NCBI GenBank assembly: GCA_027482245.1
Contig: JAIXWG010000071.1
Location: 1 to 64,000 of the forward strand
Length of the DNA stretch: 64,000 nt
Reading direction: 5' to 3'
Source: Acetobacteraceae bacterium
Lineage (GTDB): Bacteria; Pseudomonadota; Alphaproteobacteria; Acetobacterales; Acetobacteraceae
Positions 8,453 to 17,436 of the stretch are shown piece by piece. The notes under the pieces were generated by a model. That model was given only the letters and a program-made list of their open reading frames with translations, searched no databases and had not been told where the DNA came from. Position 1 is the first letter of the stretch; every line of letters starts with the position of its first letter. The position numbers and the translations under genes were made by a program.

Positions 8453-9537
8453 GGGGCCGGCCGGGCCGGTGCGGGGCGCAACGCGTGCAGCGCGACGAGC
8501 GCCGCGGCCAGGACCAGCACCGCCGTCGCCTGGTGCAGCGTGCCGAGCGAGACGGGCACGACATGCACCAGCGTCGCGACGCCGAGCGCGTATTGCAGCG
8601 CGACGGTGGCGCCGAGCGCGAAGACGGCGTTGCGGGCATGGCCCGCGGCCAGGCGGCGCCGAGCCGCCCAGACGGCGCCGAGCGCCATCACCGCGGCGAT
8701 GGTCGCCAGCAGGCGGTGGTTGAACTGCACGGCCAGGATGTTGGCCGTCATGTTCCGCCACCAGGGGTCGAGCAGCAGGTAGCCATCCGGCAGCAGCTGC
8801 CCGTCCATCAGCGGGAAGGTGTTGTAGGAGAAGCCGGCCCGCGTGCCGGCGACGAAGCCGCCCGCCAGCATGGCCGCGACCAGCGCCCAGACCGCCACCT
8901 TCAGCATCCGCCGCACCGGCCGCGCCTCCGCCGCCGCCGATCCTTCCGGCCGCAGCAGGCCGAGCGCGGTCCAGACCAGGGCCGAGAAGATCAGCAGCGC
9001 CAGGCCGAGGTGGATCACGAGGCGGTAGGGGGAAACGGCGGTGCGATCGGCCTCGAACCCCGAGGCGACCATGTACCAGCCCACCGCGCCCTGCAGCCCG
9101 CCCAGCGCCAGCAGGCCGAGCAGGCGCGGCTTGGACCCCGCCGGGATGCGGCCCCGCAGCCAGAACCAGGCGAGGCCCGCGGCATAGGCCAGGCCGATCA
9201 ACCGCCCCCAGAAGCGGTGGATCCATTCCAGCCAGAAGATCTCCTTGAACCCCTCGATCCCGAAGCCGGCATTGACCAGCGCGTATTGCGGGATAGTGCG
9301 GTAGAGGTCGTAGAGGCGCTGCCACTCCGCCTCGCTCATCGGCGGCAGGGTGCCGGACAGCGGCGCCCATTCCATGATGGAGAGGCCCGATCCGGTCAGG
9401 CGCGTGGCGCCGCCGATGGCGACCATGGCCCAGACCAGGGCGGCCACGCCCAGCAGCCAATAGGCGACGGCGCGGGCATCCTGCCGGCCGGGGTTCCCGG
9501 CATCGGCCAGGGTCTGGGGTCTGAAATCAAAGGGCAT
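8449..9537 (-). CDS. ctaA: Heme A synthase
   Basis: A 362-residue membrane protein of the COX15/CtaA family, which oxidises the methyl group of heme O to make heme A for cytochrome c oxidase. Eight membrane helices can be traced. Conserved blocks are GGATRLTGSGLSIMEW near the first helix, EWIHRFWGRLIG with a heme-ligand histidine, RTAVSPYRLVIHLGLA, NTFPLMDG, and the later histidines in QFNHRLLA and LGTLHQATA. The start at 9537 (MPFDFRP) was chosen over longer upstream reading because the family begins about 30 residues before the first helix. No other cytochrome oxidase genes are nearby. It is coupled to the PAS kinase gene by a 4-base overlap. Confidence 0.95.
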   Translation of the reverse strand: MPFDFRPQTLADAGNPGRQDARAVAYWLLGVAALVWAMVAIGGATRLTGSGLSIMEWAPLSGTLPPMSEAEWQRLYDLYRTIPQYALVNAGFGIEGFKEIFWLEWIHRFWGRLIGLAYAAGLAWFWLRGRIPAGSKPRLLGLLALGGLQGAVGWYMVASGFEADRTAVSPYRLVIHLGLALLIFSALVWTALGLLRPEGSAAAEARPVRRMLKVAVWALVAAMLAGGFVAGTRAGFSYNTFPLMDGQLLPDGYLLLDPWWRNMTANILAVQFNHRLLATIAAVMALGAVWAARRRLAAGHARNAVFALGATVALQYALGVATLVHVVPVSLGTLHQATAVLVLAAALVALHALRPAPARPAP

Positions 9538-9628
9538 GGTCGCAATATAGAAGCGGGTTGCGATCTGTGCAGCACCCACCCCGCCCCACGCTTGCCCGCT
9601 TTCATCACCCCTGCTACCCCGCCCGCCC

Positions 9629-10504
9629 ATGGCCCCCGCGCTTCCCCCGGGGCCGGACCGGCCCCCGGGCGCCGTTTCGGCGCCCTCCCCCGATCCCACT
9701 GGCGCCGTTTCGGCGCCCTCCCCCGATCCCACTGGCGCCGTTTCGGCGCCCTTCCCCGACCCCTCTGACGCTGTGTCGGTGCCATCGCCCGAGATCGCCG
9801 TCGTCATCCCGATGCGGAACGAGGGACCGAACGTCCTGCCGCTGGTGGAGGAGATCGCGCGCGCCCTGGCCGGCACGCGCTACGAGATCGTCTGCGTCAA
9901 TGACGGGTCGGACGACGATACGGGCGACCGCCTGGCGGAGGCCGCGCGGCGCTTCCCGGTCCGCGCGCTGCGCCACCGCCGCGCCTGCGGGCAATCGGCC
10001 GGCGTCGTCACCGGCGTCGCCGCCGCCCGCGCGCCCTGGATCGCGACGCTGGATGGCGATGGGCAGAACGACCCGGCGGATATCCCGGCGCTCTGGGCCC
10101 GCGCCCGGGCGGAAGCGGCTCAGGGGCCGGACATCCTGGTGGCGGGCCACCGCGTGAAGCGGCAGGACAGCGGCATCAAGAAGGTGTCCAGCCGCATCGC
10201 CAACGCCGTGCGCGCCCGGCTGCTGGGCGATGCCACGCCCGATACGGGCTGCGGCCTGAAGGTCTTCCCCCGCGCGCTGTTCCTCCAATTGCCGCGCTTC
10301 GACCACATGCACCGGTACCTGCCCGCCCTCGTGCTGCGGCATGGCGGGCGGGTGGTGAGCGAACCGGTCAACCACCGCCCGCGCGTCCGGGGCAAGTCCA
10401 ACTACGGCACGCTGGACCGGCTGGCGGTCAGCATCTCCGACATGCTGGGCGTCATCTGGCTGCAGCGGCGCTGGAAGCGGCCGCAGGTGGAAGACCAGTC
10501 CTGA
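9629..10504 (+). CDS. Family 2 glycosyltransferase with a repetitive N-terminal extension
   Basis: A 291-residue GT2 enzyme resembling dolichol/undecaprenyl-phosphate sugar transferases. The catalytic domain starts near residue 54 with EIAVVIPMRNEGPNV, followed by YEIVCVNDGSDDDT, the metal-binding ATLDGDGQNDP and, later, DTGCGLKVFPR and GKSNYGTLDRL. It has no C-terminal membrane helices, unlike ArnC. The first 50 residues are three copies plus one decayed copy of GAVSAPSPDPT, encoded by a 33-bp tandem repeat. The real start may be downstream of the repeat (for example a GTG near 9773). It is divergent from ctaA and followed by a VTT membrane protein gene. The sugar and lipid acceptor are unknown. 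Confidence 0.85.
   Translation: MAPALPPGPDRPPGAVSAPSPDPTGAVSAPSPDPTGAVSAPFPDPSDAVSVPSPEIAVVIPMRNEGPNVLPLVEEIARALAGTRYEIVCVNDGSDDDTGDRLAEAARRFPVRALRHRRACGQSAGVVTGVAAARAPWIATLDGDGQNDPADIPALWARARAEAAQGPDILVAGHRVKRQDSGIKKVSSRIANAVRARLLGDATPDTGCGLKVFPRALFLQLPRFDHMHRYLPALVLRHGGRVVSEPVNHRPRVRGKSNYGTLDRLAVSISDMLGVIWLQRRWKRPQVEDQS
9668..9799. repeat. 33-bp tandem repeat with internal hairpins
   Basis: Copies run 9668-9700, 9701-9733 (identical 33-mers), 9734-9766 (a few changes) and a decayed copy 9767-9799. Each of the first three contains a perfect inverted repeat GGCGCCG-TTT-CGGCGCC. On the plus strand they encode the 11-residue unit GAVSAPSPDPT at the start of the glycosyltransferase. Confidence 0.9.
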
Positions 10505-10551
10505 CCCAGACCCCACGCACCGCCCGCTGGCGGTCACTGACGAAGCTGCTG

Positions 10552-11193
10552 ATGCTGGCGGCCGGGCTGCTGGCCGGCGGTGCCCTGCTGCGGGAGATGG
10601 GGGGCGTGCCCGGCACGGCCTGGGTGGACAGCACCATCCGGGACGAGGGCATCTGGGGCGAGGTCGTCTTCGTCGCCGTCGGCGCGGCCATCACCGCCAT
10701 CGGCGTGCCGCGGCAGAGCCTGGCCTTCCTGGGCGGCTACGCCTTCGGCACCGTGCTCGGCACCGCCTTGTCGCTGCTGGCGCAGGTCATCGGCTGCGCG
10801 GCCGCCCATGCCTGGGCCCGGGCGCTGGGGCGGGACTGGGCGGAACGGCGCATGCAGGGGCGCTTCGGCCATCGCGTCCGGCCGCTGCGCGATGCGCTGG
10901 CGGCCAACCCCTTCAGCGCGACGCTGGCGCTGCGGCTGCTGCCCATCGGCAACAACCTGGCGCTGAACCTGCTGGCAGGCATGGCCGGGATCGCGCTCGG
11001 CCCCTTCGTGCTGGGGTCGGCCATAGGCTACCTGCCGCAGACCGTGGTCTTCGCCCTGCTCGGCAAGGGCATCCGCGTGGAGGGCGCCTGGCAGCTCGGC
11101 CTGGCCGCGGTGCTGCTGGCGGTGTCGATCGGCCTCGGCCTCTGGCTGCTGCAACGCCACCGCGCGGGGCGGGTGATGGATGGGGACGGCTGA
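10552..11193 (+). CDS. TVP38/TMEM64-family (VTT domain) membrane protein
   Basis: A protein of about 213 residues with five or six hydrophobic segments and the VTT-domain signature AAITAIGVPRQSLAFLGGYAFGTVLGTALSLLAQVIG, followed by a cytosolic RDWAERRMQGRFG loop and the second conserved block RLLPIGNNLALNLLAGMAG. VTT (DedA superfamily) proteins move or scramble lipids in the inner membrane. The first ATG is used, but the reading frame is open back to 10501 and a non-ATG start there would add 17 residues (TQTPRTARWRSLTKLL) and overlap the glycosyltransferase stop. Its position after a GT2 gene suggests a role with lipid-linked sugars, which is inference. Confidence 0.82.
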   Translation: MLAAGLLAGGALLREMGGVPGTAWVDSTIRDEGIWGEVVFVAVGAAITAIGVPRQSLAFLGGYAFGTVLGTALSLLAQVIGCAAAHAWARALGRDWAERRMQGRFGHRVRPLRDALAANPFSATLALRLLPIGNNLALNLLAGMAGIALGPFVLGSAIGYLPQTVVFALLGKGIRVEGAWQLGLAAVLLAVSIGLGLWLLQRHRAGRVMDGDG

Positions 11194-11263
11194 TCCGTCA
11201 CTTGCGCGGGATCATGGACCCGGGCGCCTGTCGGCCCTGGACTGCGCCCCGATATCGACGGGG

Positions 11264-12466
11264 ATGAAGAGCATGGATTGTGACGTCGCCATCATCGGGG
11301 CCGGGCCCGCGGGGCTTGCCCTGGCCTCGGCGCTGGCGGGCAGCGGGCTCGGCGTGACGCTGCTGGAGAAGGCGCCGGAAGCCGCCATCGCCGACCCCGT
11401 CTTCGATGGGCGGGAGATCGCGCTGACCCGGAAATCCCAGGCCATCCTGCGGACGATCGGCGCCTGGGAGGCGATCCCCGCCGCCGAGGTCTCGCCCCTG
11501 CGGGAAGCCCGGGTGCTGAATGGCGGGCAGTCCCTGGCGCTGCGCCTGGCACCGGAGGGGGATGGGGAACCGCTCGGGCGCCTGGTGCCGAACCACCTGA
11601 TCCGCCAGGCGCTGCATGGCACCGCCCTGCGGGCGGGGGCGCGGCTGCTGGCGGGGCGGTCGGTGGATGGCCTTACGCTCGGGCGGGATGCCGCGACGGT
11701 GACGCTGGCGGGGGGCGAGGCCGTCACGGCGCAGGTCGTCATCGCCGCCGATTCCCGCTTCTCCGAGACGCGGAAGCGCGCGGGCATCGGCGCGGCGATG
11801 GTCGATTTCGGCGGCACCATGGTGCTGGCCCGCATGGCGCATGAGGCGCCCCACCAGGGCGTGGCGACGGAGTGGTTCGGCCATGGCCAGACCATCGCCA
11901 TGCTGCCGCTGAACGGCGACGTCTCCTCCGTCGTGCTGACGCTGCCGCCCCGCCAGGCGGCGGCGATGATGGCGCTGCCGCCGGAGGCCTTCGGCGCCGA
12001 GATCACGCGGCGGTACGGGGCGCGACTCGGGCGGATGGCGCTGGCCGGCACGCGCCACGCCTATCCGCTGGTCGGCGCCTATGCGCATCGCTTCGCGGGG
12101 CACCGTTTCGCGCTGCTGGGCGACGCCGCGGTCGGCATGCATCCCGTCACCGCCCATGGCTTCAATTTCGGGCTGGCCGGCGCCACGCGCCTGGCGGAGG
12201 CGCTGCGCGGCGCGCGAGACCCCGGGGCGGCGCCCGCGCTGGTGCGCTACGCCACCCGCCACCGGGCGGCCACGCTGCCGCTGTTCCTGGCCACGAATGC
12301 GGTGGCGCGGCTCTACACCGATGACCGCGCGCCGGCGCGGCTGGCGCGGGCCGCGTTGATCGGCGCGGGGGCGGCGCTGGCCCCGGTGCGGCGGGCGATC
12401 GTGGCGACGCTGTCGGAGACGTCGCACGGCCTGGTGCCGCGCCGCCAAGGCGGACCGGTCACTTGA
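11264..12466 (+). CDS. FAD-dependent ubiquinone-type hydroxylase (UbiH/UbiF/UbiM family)
   Basis: A 400-residue flavin monooxygenase. The FAD-binding fold opens with DVAIIGAGPAGLALASAL near residue 5, has the REIALTRKSQAILRTIG helix and arginine loop, and the second FAD motif HRFALLGDAAVGMHPVTAHGFNFGLAGA near residue 285. The PVTAHGFNFGL form, rather than the common PIAGQGLNLG, is what I associate with the UbiM branch. It hydroxylates the ubiquinone ring, but which ring position is not certain. The ATG at 11264 was chosen because the glycine-rich motif follows at once; a second ATG at 11273 is also possible. A palindrome covers the stop codon. Confidence 0.82.
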   Translation: MKSMDCDVAIIGAGPAGLALASALAGSGLGVTLLEKAPEAAIADPVFDGREIALTRKSQAILRTIGAWEAIPAAEVSPLREARVLNGGQSLALRLAPEGDGEPLGRLVPNHLIRQALHGTALRAGARLLAGRSVDGLTLGRDAATVTLAGGEAVTAQVVIAADSRFSETRKRAGIGAAMVDFGGTMVLARMAHEAPHQGVATEWFGHGQTIAMLPLNGDVSSVVLTLPPRQAAAMMALPPEAFGAEITRRYGARLGRMALAGTRHAYPLVGAYAHRFAGHRFALLGDAAVGMHPVTAHGFNFGLAGATRLAEALRGARDPGAAPALVRYATRHRAATLPLFLATNAVARLYTDDRAPARLARAALIGAGAALAPVRRAIVATLSETSHGLVPRRQGGPVT

Positions 12467-12473
12467 CCGGTCC
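12452..12473. terminator. Palindrome over the stop codon of the FAD hydroxylase gene
   Basis: A 10-bp perfect stem GGACCGGTCA / TGACCGGTCC with a 2-base gap includes the TGA stop (12464-12466). A second short hairpin GCGCCC-GAAT-GGGCGC follows at 12476-12491. No T-run is present. It probably ends transcription or protects the 3' end. Confidence 0.4.
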
Positions 12474-12582
12474 GAGCGCCCGAATGGGCGCCGCCGCCAA
12501 TGCGGCGAAGCCAAGGGCCGCGGATGCGGCCCGCCCGGCGTCTGAGGAGGCCCTGAAGCGGTAACGCGGAAGGGCATTTGTA

Positions 12583-12867
12583 TCAGTGCAGGGTGAACTG
12601 CCCGTTGGCGTAGCGGAGTTCCGCCGGCCGTGTCAGGGCGGCGGAGGCGACGCGGACGGAATGCAGCGGCCCGTCGATCTCCCGCCGCCAGAAGTCGAGG
12701 AAGTTGCCGAGCAGCGGGAAGCGCGGCGCCAGATCGTGCTTCTGCCAGATGAAGGTCTGCAGGACACCCGGATGGTCCGGCATGTGGTAGAGGATCTCGG
12801 CGGTGGTGAGCCGCCAGTCGGGCAGGGTGGCGAAGCGGGCGAAGCGTTCGAGGCCGGAGAGATCCAT
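12583..12867 (-). CDS. Usg-family protein
   Basis: A 94-residue protein matching the small Usg family found in alphaproteobacteria, with LTTAEILYHMPDHPGVLQTFIWQKHDLAPRFPLL and FLDFWRREIDGPLHSVRVA. The function is unknown. The family takes its name from genes lying near tryptophan biosynthesis loci in some species, which is not the case here. No signal peptide or membrane segment is seen. It is divergent from groES, and its upstream region is shared with the first CIRCE element, about 125 bases away, so heat-linked control of this gene is possible but not shown. Confidence 0.82.
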   Translation of the reverse strand: MDLSGLERFARFATLPDWRLTTAEILYHMPDHPGVLQTFIWQKHDLAPRFPLLGNFLDFWRREIDGPLHSVRVASAALTRPAELRYANGQFTLH

Positions 12868-12993
12868 CGTGCTCCTTTCTGGCCCGGGCTGTGCGGGCCC
12901 TGTCTGCGTCGCGAGGGTCGGGTGTGACCATCGCGTTGCAGCATGCCATGCGGGGAAGCCTGGATGTCCAGAAAAACCTTTGGGATCAGTCTG

Positions 12994-13020
12994 TTAGCAC
13001 TCGCACTCCGGGAGTGCTGA
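12994..13020. promoter_or_regulatory. CIRCE operator 1 (HrcA site)
   Basis: TTAGCACTC, 9 bases, then GAGTGCTGA. This is the CIRCE inverted repeat with one mismatch in the right arm (consensus GAGTGCTAA). It lies 143 bases upstream of groES, just before the TTGACG element of the promoter. HrcA binding here represses groESL in non-stress conditions. Confidence 0.93.
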
Positions 13021-13026
13021 CAACGC

Positions 13027-13056
13027 TTGACGTAGGCCGGCGACTCCCTGTAGATC
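13027..13056 (+). promoter_or_regulatory. Probable groESL promoter
   Basis: TTGACG (13027-13032), 18 bases, then TAGATC (13051-13056). It lies between the two CIRCE elements, and the second CIRCE starts 2 bases after the -10 hexamer, where it would cover the transcription start. This arrangement fits repression by HrcA. Confidence 0.65.
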
Positions 13057-13057
13057 G

Positions 13058-13084
13058 TTGGCACTCCTCTGGGGGGAGTGCTAG
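13058..13084. promoter_or_regulatory. CIRCE operator 2 (HrcA site)
   Basis: TTGGCACTC, 9 bases, then GAGTGCTAG: a CIRCE element with one mismatch per arm, placed over the expected transcription start of groESL, 79 bases before the groES ATG. It would also form a hairpin near the 5' end of the transcript. Confidence 0.88.
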
Positions 13085-13162
13085 CGGGCGCCGCAACGGG
13101 TCCGCTGGCCGTGAATTCTCCGGAAGAGCTTGCCAATCACTGGAAGCGACAGGAGAAGCTCC

Positions 13163-13474
13163 ATGAGCTTTCGTCCACTGCATGACCGCGTTCTCGTCCG
13201 CCGCGTGACGGCCGAGGAGAAGAGCAAGGGCGGCATCATCATCCCCGACACCGCCAAGGAAAAGCCGCAGGAAGGCGAAGTCATCGCCGTCGGGTCCGGC
13301 ACCCTGAACGACAAGGGCGAGCTCCGCGCGCTCGACGTCAAGGCCGGCGACCGCATCCTGTTCGGCAAGTGGTCGGGCACCGAGGTGAAGCTTGATGGCG
13401 AGGAGCTCCTCATCATGAAGGAGTCCGACATCATGGGCATCCTCGACAACCCTTCCGTCGCGAAGGCGGCCTGA
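13163..13474 (+). CDS. groES: Co-chaperonin GroES
   Basis: A 103-residue GroES, slightly longer than the usual 95-97. The N-terminus FRPLHDRVLVRRVTAEEKSKGGIIIPDTAKEKPQEG contains the mobile loop (KSKGGIIIPDTA) that contacts GroEL, and the C-terminal strand is GEELLIMKESDIMGIL. It forms the heptameric lid of the chaperonin. The ATG at 13163 follows an AGGAGA ribosome site. It is cotranscribed with groEL 98 bases downstream and controlled by two CIRCE elements. Confidence 0.98.
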   Translation: MSFRPLHDRVLVRRVTAEEKSKGGIIIPDTAKEKPQEGEVIAVGSGTLNDKGELRALDVKAGDRILFGKWSGTEVKLDGEELLIMKESDIMGILDNPSVAKAA

Positions 13475-13572
13475 CGACGGCGGGAAGGGGCGCAGGACAC
13501 CGCGCCCCGTCTCCGGCCTCCAGGCCTCATCTTCGCGTGGTTTCCTCAACGGACTGATCGGGATTTTTCATC

Positions 13573-15213
<1,641 letters not shown>

Positions 15214-15275
15214 TCCCGGTCCGGCCGGGGCAACCCGGCCGGGACGGCGGTCCGGTTTCTGGACGCTGGCTACAG

Positions 15276-15304
15276 GGGGCGGACCTTCGGGTCCGCCCCT
15301 TTTT
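15276..15304 (+). terminator. Rho-independent terminator of groESL
   Basis: A 10-bp perfect stem GGGGCGGACC / GGTCCGCCCC closes on a TTCG tetraloop and is followed by five T residues. This is the clearest textbook terminator in the window, 63 bases after the groEL stop. Confidence 0.93.
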
Positions 15305-15543
15305 CGTTGTCGGCGGCCCCGCTTTCGTTGCCCTGACACAAAGTTGACAACGCCGTGACCAGCCCCTGCGGGGCTTTGACACCTGGATGGCCGGTTGAGC
15401 ATCCTTCATCTGTCATTGCGTACTGGCTTTCCGCCGTGCCTCCCGGGCCACTCCCCGGGCGTCCCCACGTCCCGCCACCGCATGGCGCCCCCGCCCGGGC
15501 GATCGGCGTCAGGGCGTTGCTAGTCAGAAGGAGCGCGGATCGC
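15305..15543 (+). promoter_or_regulatory. cspA upstream region and long leader
   Basis: Between the groESL terminator and the cold-shock gene there is no open reading frame of note. Two TTGACA hexamers are seen (15344-15349 and 15376-15381), but neither has a good -10 at 16-18 bases; CATCCT at 15400 is the best candidate for the second. A small hairpin AGCCCC-TGC-GGGGCT (15361-15375) lies between them. If transcription starts near 15410 the leader is about 130 bases, as is common for cold-shock mRNAs that sense temperature through their fold. Confidence 0.4.
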
Positions 15544-15747
15544 ATGGCGATCGGCACCGTTAAGTGGTTCAATGCGACGAAGGGCTTCGGCTTCATCGTC
15601 CCGTCGGATGGCGGGAAGGACGTGTTCGTCCACATCACCGCCGTGCAGAAGGCCGGACTCCAGGGCCTGAACGAAGGCCAGAAGGTGTCCTACGAGGTGG
15701 CCATGGAACGCGGCAAGGCCGCCGCGACCAACCTCCGCCCGATGTAA
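15544..15747 (+). CDS. Cold-shock protein (CspA family)
   Basis: A 67-residue single cold-shock domain. The RNA-binding motifs are KGFGFI (residues 13-18) and VFVHI (27-31), after the usual MAIGTVKWFNATKGFGFI opening. It binds single-stranded RNA and melts structure at low temperature or during growth. The ATG follows an AGAAGGAG ribosome site. It has its own leader and is insulated by the groESL terminator upstream and a row of hairpins downstream, so it is a single-gene unit. Confidence 0.96.
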   Translation: MAIGTVKWFNATKGFGFIVPSDGGKDVFVHITAVQKAGLQGLNEGQKVSYEVAMERGKAAATNLRPM

Positions 15748-15752
15748 GATAC

Positions 15753-15776
15753 GGAACCCGGTGACTGCCGGGTTCC
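15753..15776 (+). terminator. Hairpin 1 after the cold-shock gene
   Basis: A 9-bp perfect stem GGAACCCGG / CCGGGTTCC with a 6-base loop starts 6 bases after the stop codon. No T-run follows. Confidence 0.6.
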
Positions 15777-15785
15777 GGCCTGACC

Positions 15786-15811
15786 GGCACAGGCGCCGTG
15801 GTGCCTGTGCC
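15786..15811. terminator. Hairpin 2 after the cold-shock gene
   Basis: GGCACAGGCGCC-GT-GGTGCCTGTGCC forms a 12-bp stem with one mismatch. It lies between hairpins 1 and 3. Confidence 0.5.
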
Positions 15812-15815
15812 ACCC

Positions 15816-15851
15816 CACTCGGCCAGCCTGGCCCCCCAGGCTGGCCGAGTG
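15816..15851. terminator. Hairpin 3, shared two-way terminator
   Basis: A perfect 16-bp stem CACTCGGCCAGCCTGG / CCAGGCTGGCCGAGTG with a CCCC loop lies 4 bases from the stop of the convergent minus-strand gene. A short CGTTT follows on the plus strand. It probably ends transcription from both sides. Confidence 0.7.
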
Positions 15852-15855
15852 CGTT

Positions 15856-16410
15856 TCAGCCCGCCGCCTGCACGAAGACCCGGCGCGCACCGGCCGCCCG
15901 CAGCGCTTCCTCCGCCTGGCGGCGCGCCTCCTCGTCCGGCGCACGAAGCCCGATGACGGGTCCGGCGGCCTCCGGCGGCGGGACCTGGGCCTTGTCGTCG
16001 GCCGGGCCCACGGCGCTGGCCACCGCCTCCCCCACCGCGCCGGTGCCGACACCCGCGGCAGCCGCCGCGGCGACCGCGGGCAGCAGCGCGCCGCCGCTGG
16101 CGATGACGATGCCGGCCGCCGCCATGGAGGTTGCCGCCATCGCCGTGCCGACGCCGAGCTGGCGCTGGTTGCGGCGGTCCGCCTGTTCGGGATTCTCGTC
16201 CGGCGGGTCGAGGTGTTCATTCGTCGCCGGCGGCGCCGGCTGCGCCGCATCGGTCCCGCCGACCTCGTCCCGCGCGCCGCCGGCGCGGAGCCGTTCGATC
16301 GCGGCGTCGCGCGCGGCCTCGCTCTCGAACTCCCCCCAGACCACCGGCACCGCCGGCGGCGTCTCGTCGCTCTGGCCCGTCCACTGGCTGCTGTCCACGG
16401 TGATGGCCAT
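15856..16410 (-). CDS. Glycine-zipper stress-type protein, function unknown
   Basis: A 184-residue protein I do not recognise as a named family. The N-terminal part (VVWGEFESEAARDAAIERLRAGGARDE) and the C-terminal part (VIGLRAPDEEARRQAEEALRAAGARRVFV) look like two halves of the same small alpha-beta unit found in general-stress proteins of the YflT type. Between them is an alanine- and glycine-rich hydrophobic stretch near residues 90-135 (GTAMAATSMAAAGIVIASGGALLPAV) that could be a membrane hairpin or glycine zipper. It starts 72 bases from the divergent PLP dehydratase gene. A role in stress protection is a guess. Confidence 0.7.
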   Translation of the reverse strand: MAITVDSSQWTGQSDETPPAVPVVWGEFESEAARDAAIERLRAGGARDEVGGTDAAQPAPPATNEHLDPPDENPEQADRRNQRQLGVGTAMAATSMAAAGIVIASGGALLPAVAAAAAAGVGTGAVGEAVASAVGPADDKAQVPPPEAAGPVIGLRAPDEEARRQAEEALRAAGARRVFVQAAG

Positions 16411-16482
16411 GGTCACGCCCTCCGCTATGGTTCCGCGCAGCAACGCCCCTGGTGCCGTCTCGTTTCCGATCGGAGTGACCGC

Positions 16483-17436
16483 GTGTTCGACCTGACCGCC
16501 CTCGAAGCCGCCGCCCGCCTGGTGCACGGCGTCTTCCCGCCAACGCCGCAATACGCCTGGCCGCTGCTGGCGGCGCGCACGGGGGCGGAGGTCTGGGTGA
16601 AGCACGAGAACCACACGCCGACCGGCGCCTTCAAGGTGCGCGGCGGCATCGTCTACATGGACCGCCTGGCGCGGGAGAGGCCGGGCACGCCGGGCGTCAT
16701 CTCCGCCACACGGGGCAACCACGGGCAGTCCCTGGCCTATGCGGGGGCGCGGGCGGGCGTGCCCGTCACCATCGTCGTGCCGCGCGGCAACAGCGTGGAG
16801 AAGAACGCGGCGATGCGCGCGCAGGGCGCCGACCTGGTCGAGCATGGCGAGGATTTCGACGCGGCGCGGGTGGAGGCGATGCGGCTGGCCGCCGAGCGGG
16901 GGCTGGAATTCGCGCCCTCCTTCGCGCCGGACCTGGTCTGCGGCGTCGCGACCTATGCGCTGGAGCTGTTCCGGGCCGCGCCGAGGCTGGATGCGCTCTA
17001 CGTGCCGGTCGGGCTCGGATCGGGCATCTGCGGCTGCATCATGGCGCGTGACCTGCTGGGCCTGCCGACGGAGATCATCGGCGTGCAGAGCACCGGCGCG
17101 GATGCCTATGCCCGCAGCGTCGCCGCCGGGCACGTCGTGACGACGGAGGCCGCGGTGACGAAGGCGGACGGCATGGCGACGCGCGTGCCGGACCCCGTTG
17201 CGCTGGCCATGATCATCAAGGGTGCGGCGCGCATCGTCACCGTGAGCGATGACGAGGTGGCGGCGGCGATCCGCGCCTATTGGCAGGACACGCACAACCT
17301 GGCGGAGGGTGCGGGCGCCGCGCCGCTGGCCGCGCTGATGCAGGAGAAGGAGCGGATGCGCAGCAAGCGCGTGGCGACGATCCTCTGCGGCGGCAATATC
17401 GACCTCGACCTGTTCCGGAGCTGGGTACTCGCATGA
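16483..17436 (+). CDS. PLP-dependent threonine/serine dehydratase-like enzyme
   Basis: A 317-residue fold-type II PLP enzyme. The cofactor lysine is Lys51 in PTGAFKVRGG, the substrate loop is SATRGNHGQSLAYA, and the phosphate-binding glycine loop is VPVGLGSGICGC. The C-terminus ends in ILCGGNIDLDLF, typical of catabolic threonine dehydratases and of the related hydroxyectoine-use EutB enzymes. There is no ACT regulatory domain, so it is the catabolic, not biosynthetic, type. The start is a GTG at 16483 behind a CGGAG site. The stop overlaps the amidohydrolase start (ATGA), so both act in one pathway, probably breakdown of an amino-acid-like or cyclic nitrogen compound. The substrate is unknown. 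Confidence 0.85.
   Translation: MFDLTALEAAARLVHGVFPPTPQYAWPLLAARTGAEVWVKHENHTPTGAFKVRGGIVYMDRLARERPGTPGVISATRGNHGQSLAYAGARAGVPVTIVVPRGNSVEKNAAMRAQGADLVEHGEDFDAARVEAMRLAAERGLEFAPSFAPDLVCGVATYALELFRAAPRLDALYVPVGLGSGICGCIMARDLLGLPTEIIGVQSTGADAYARSVAAGHVVTTEAAVTKADGMATRVPDPVALAMIIKGAARIVTVSDDEVAAAIRAYWQDTHNLAEGAGAAPLAALMQEKERMRSKRVATILCGGNIDLDLFRSWVLA

Noticed and set aside
9668..9799. A possible CRISPR array
   Set aside because: The 33-bp units touch each other with no spacers, and they are translated in frame as part of a glycosyltransferase.
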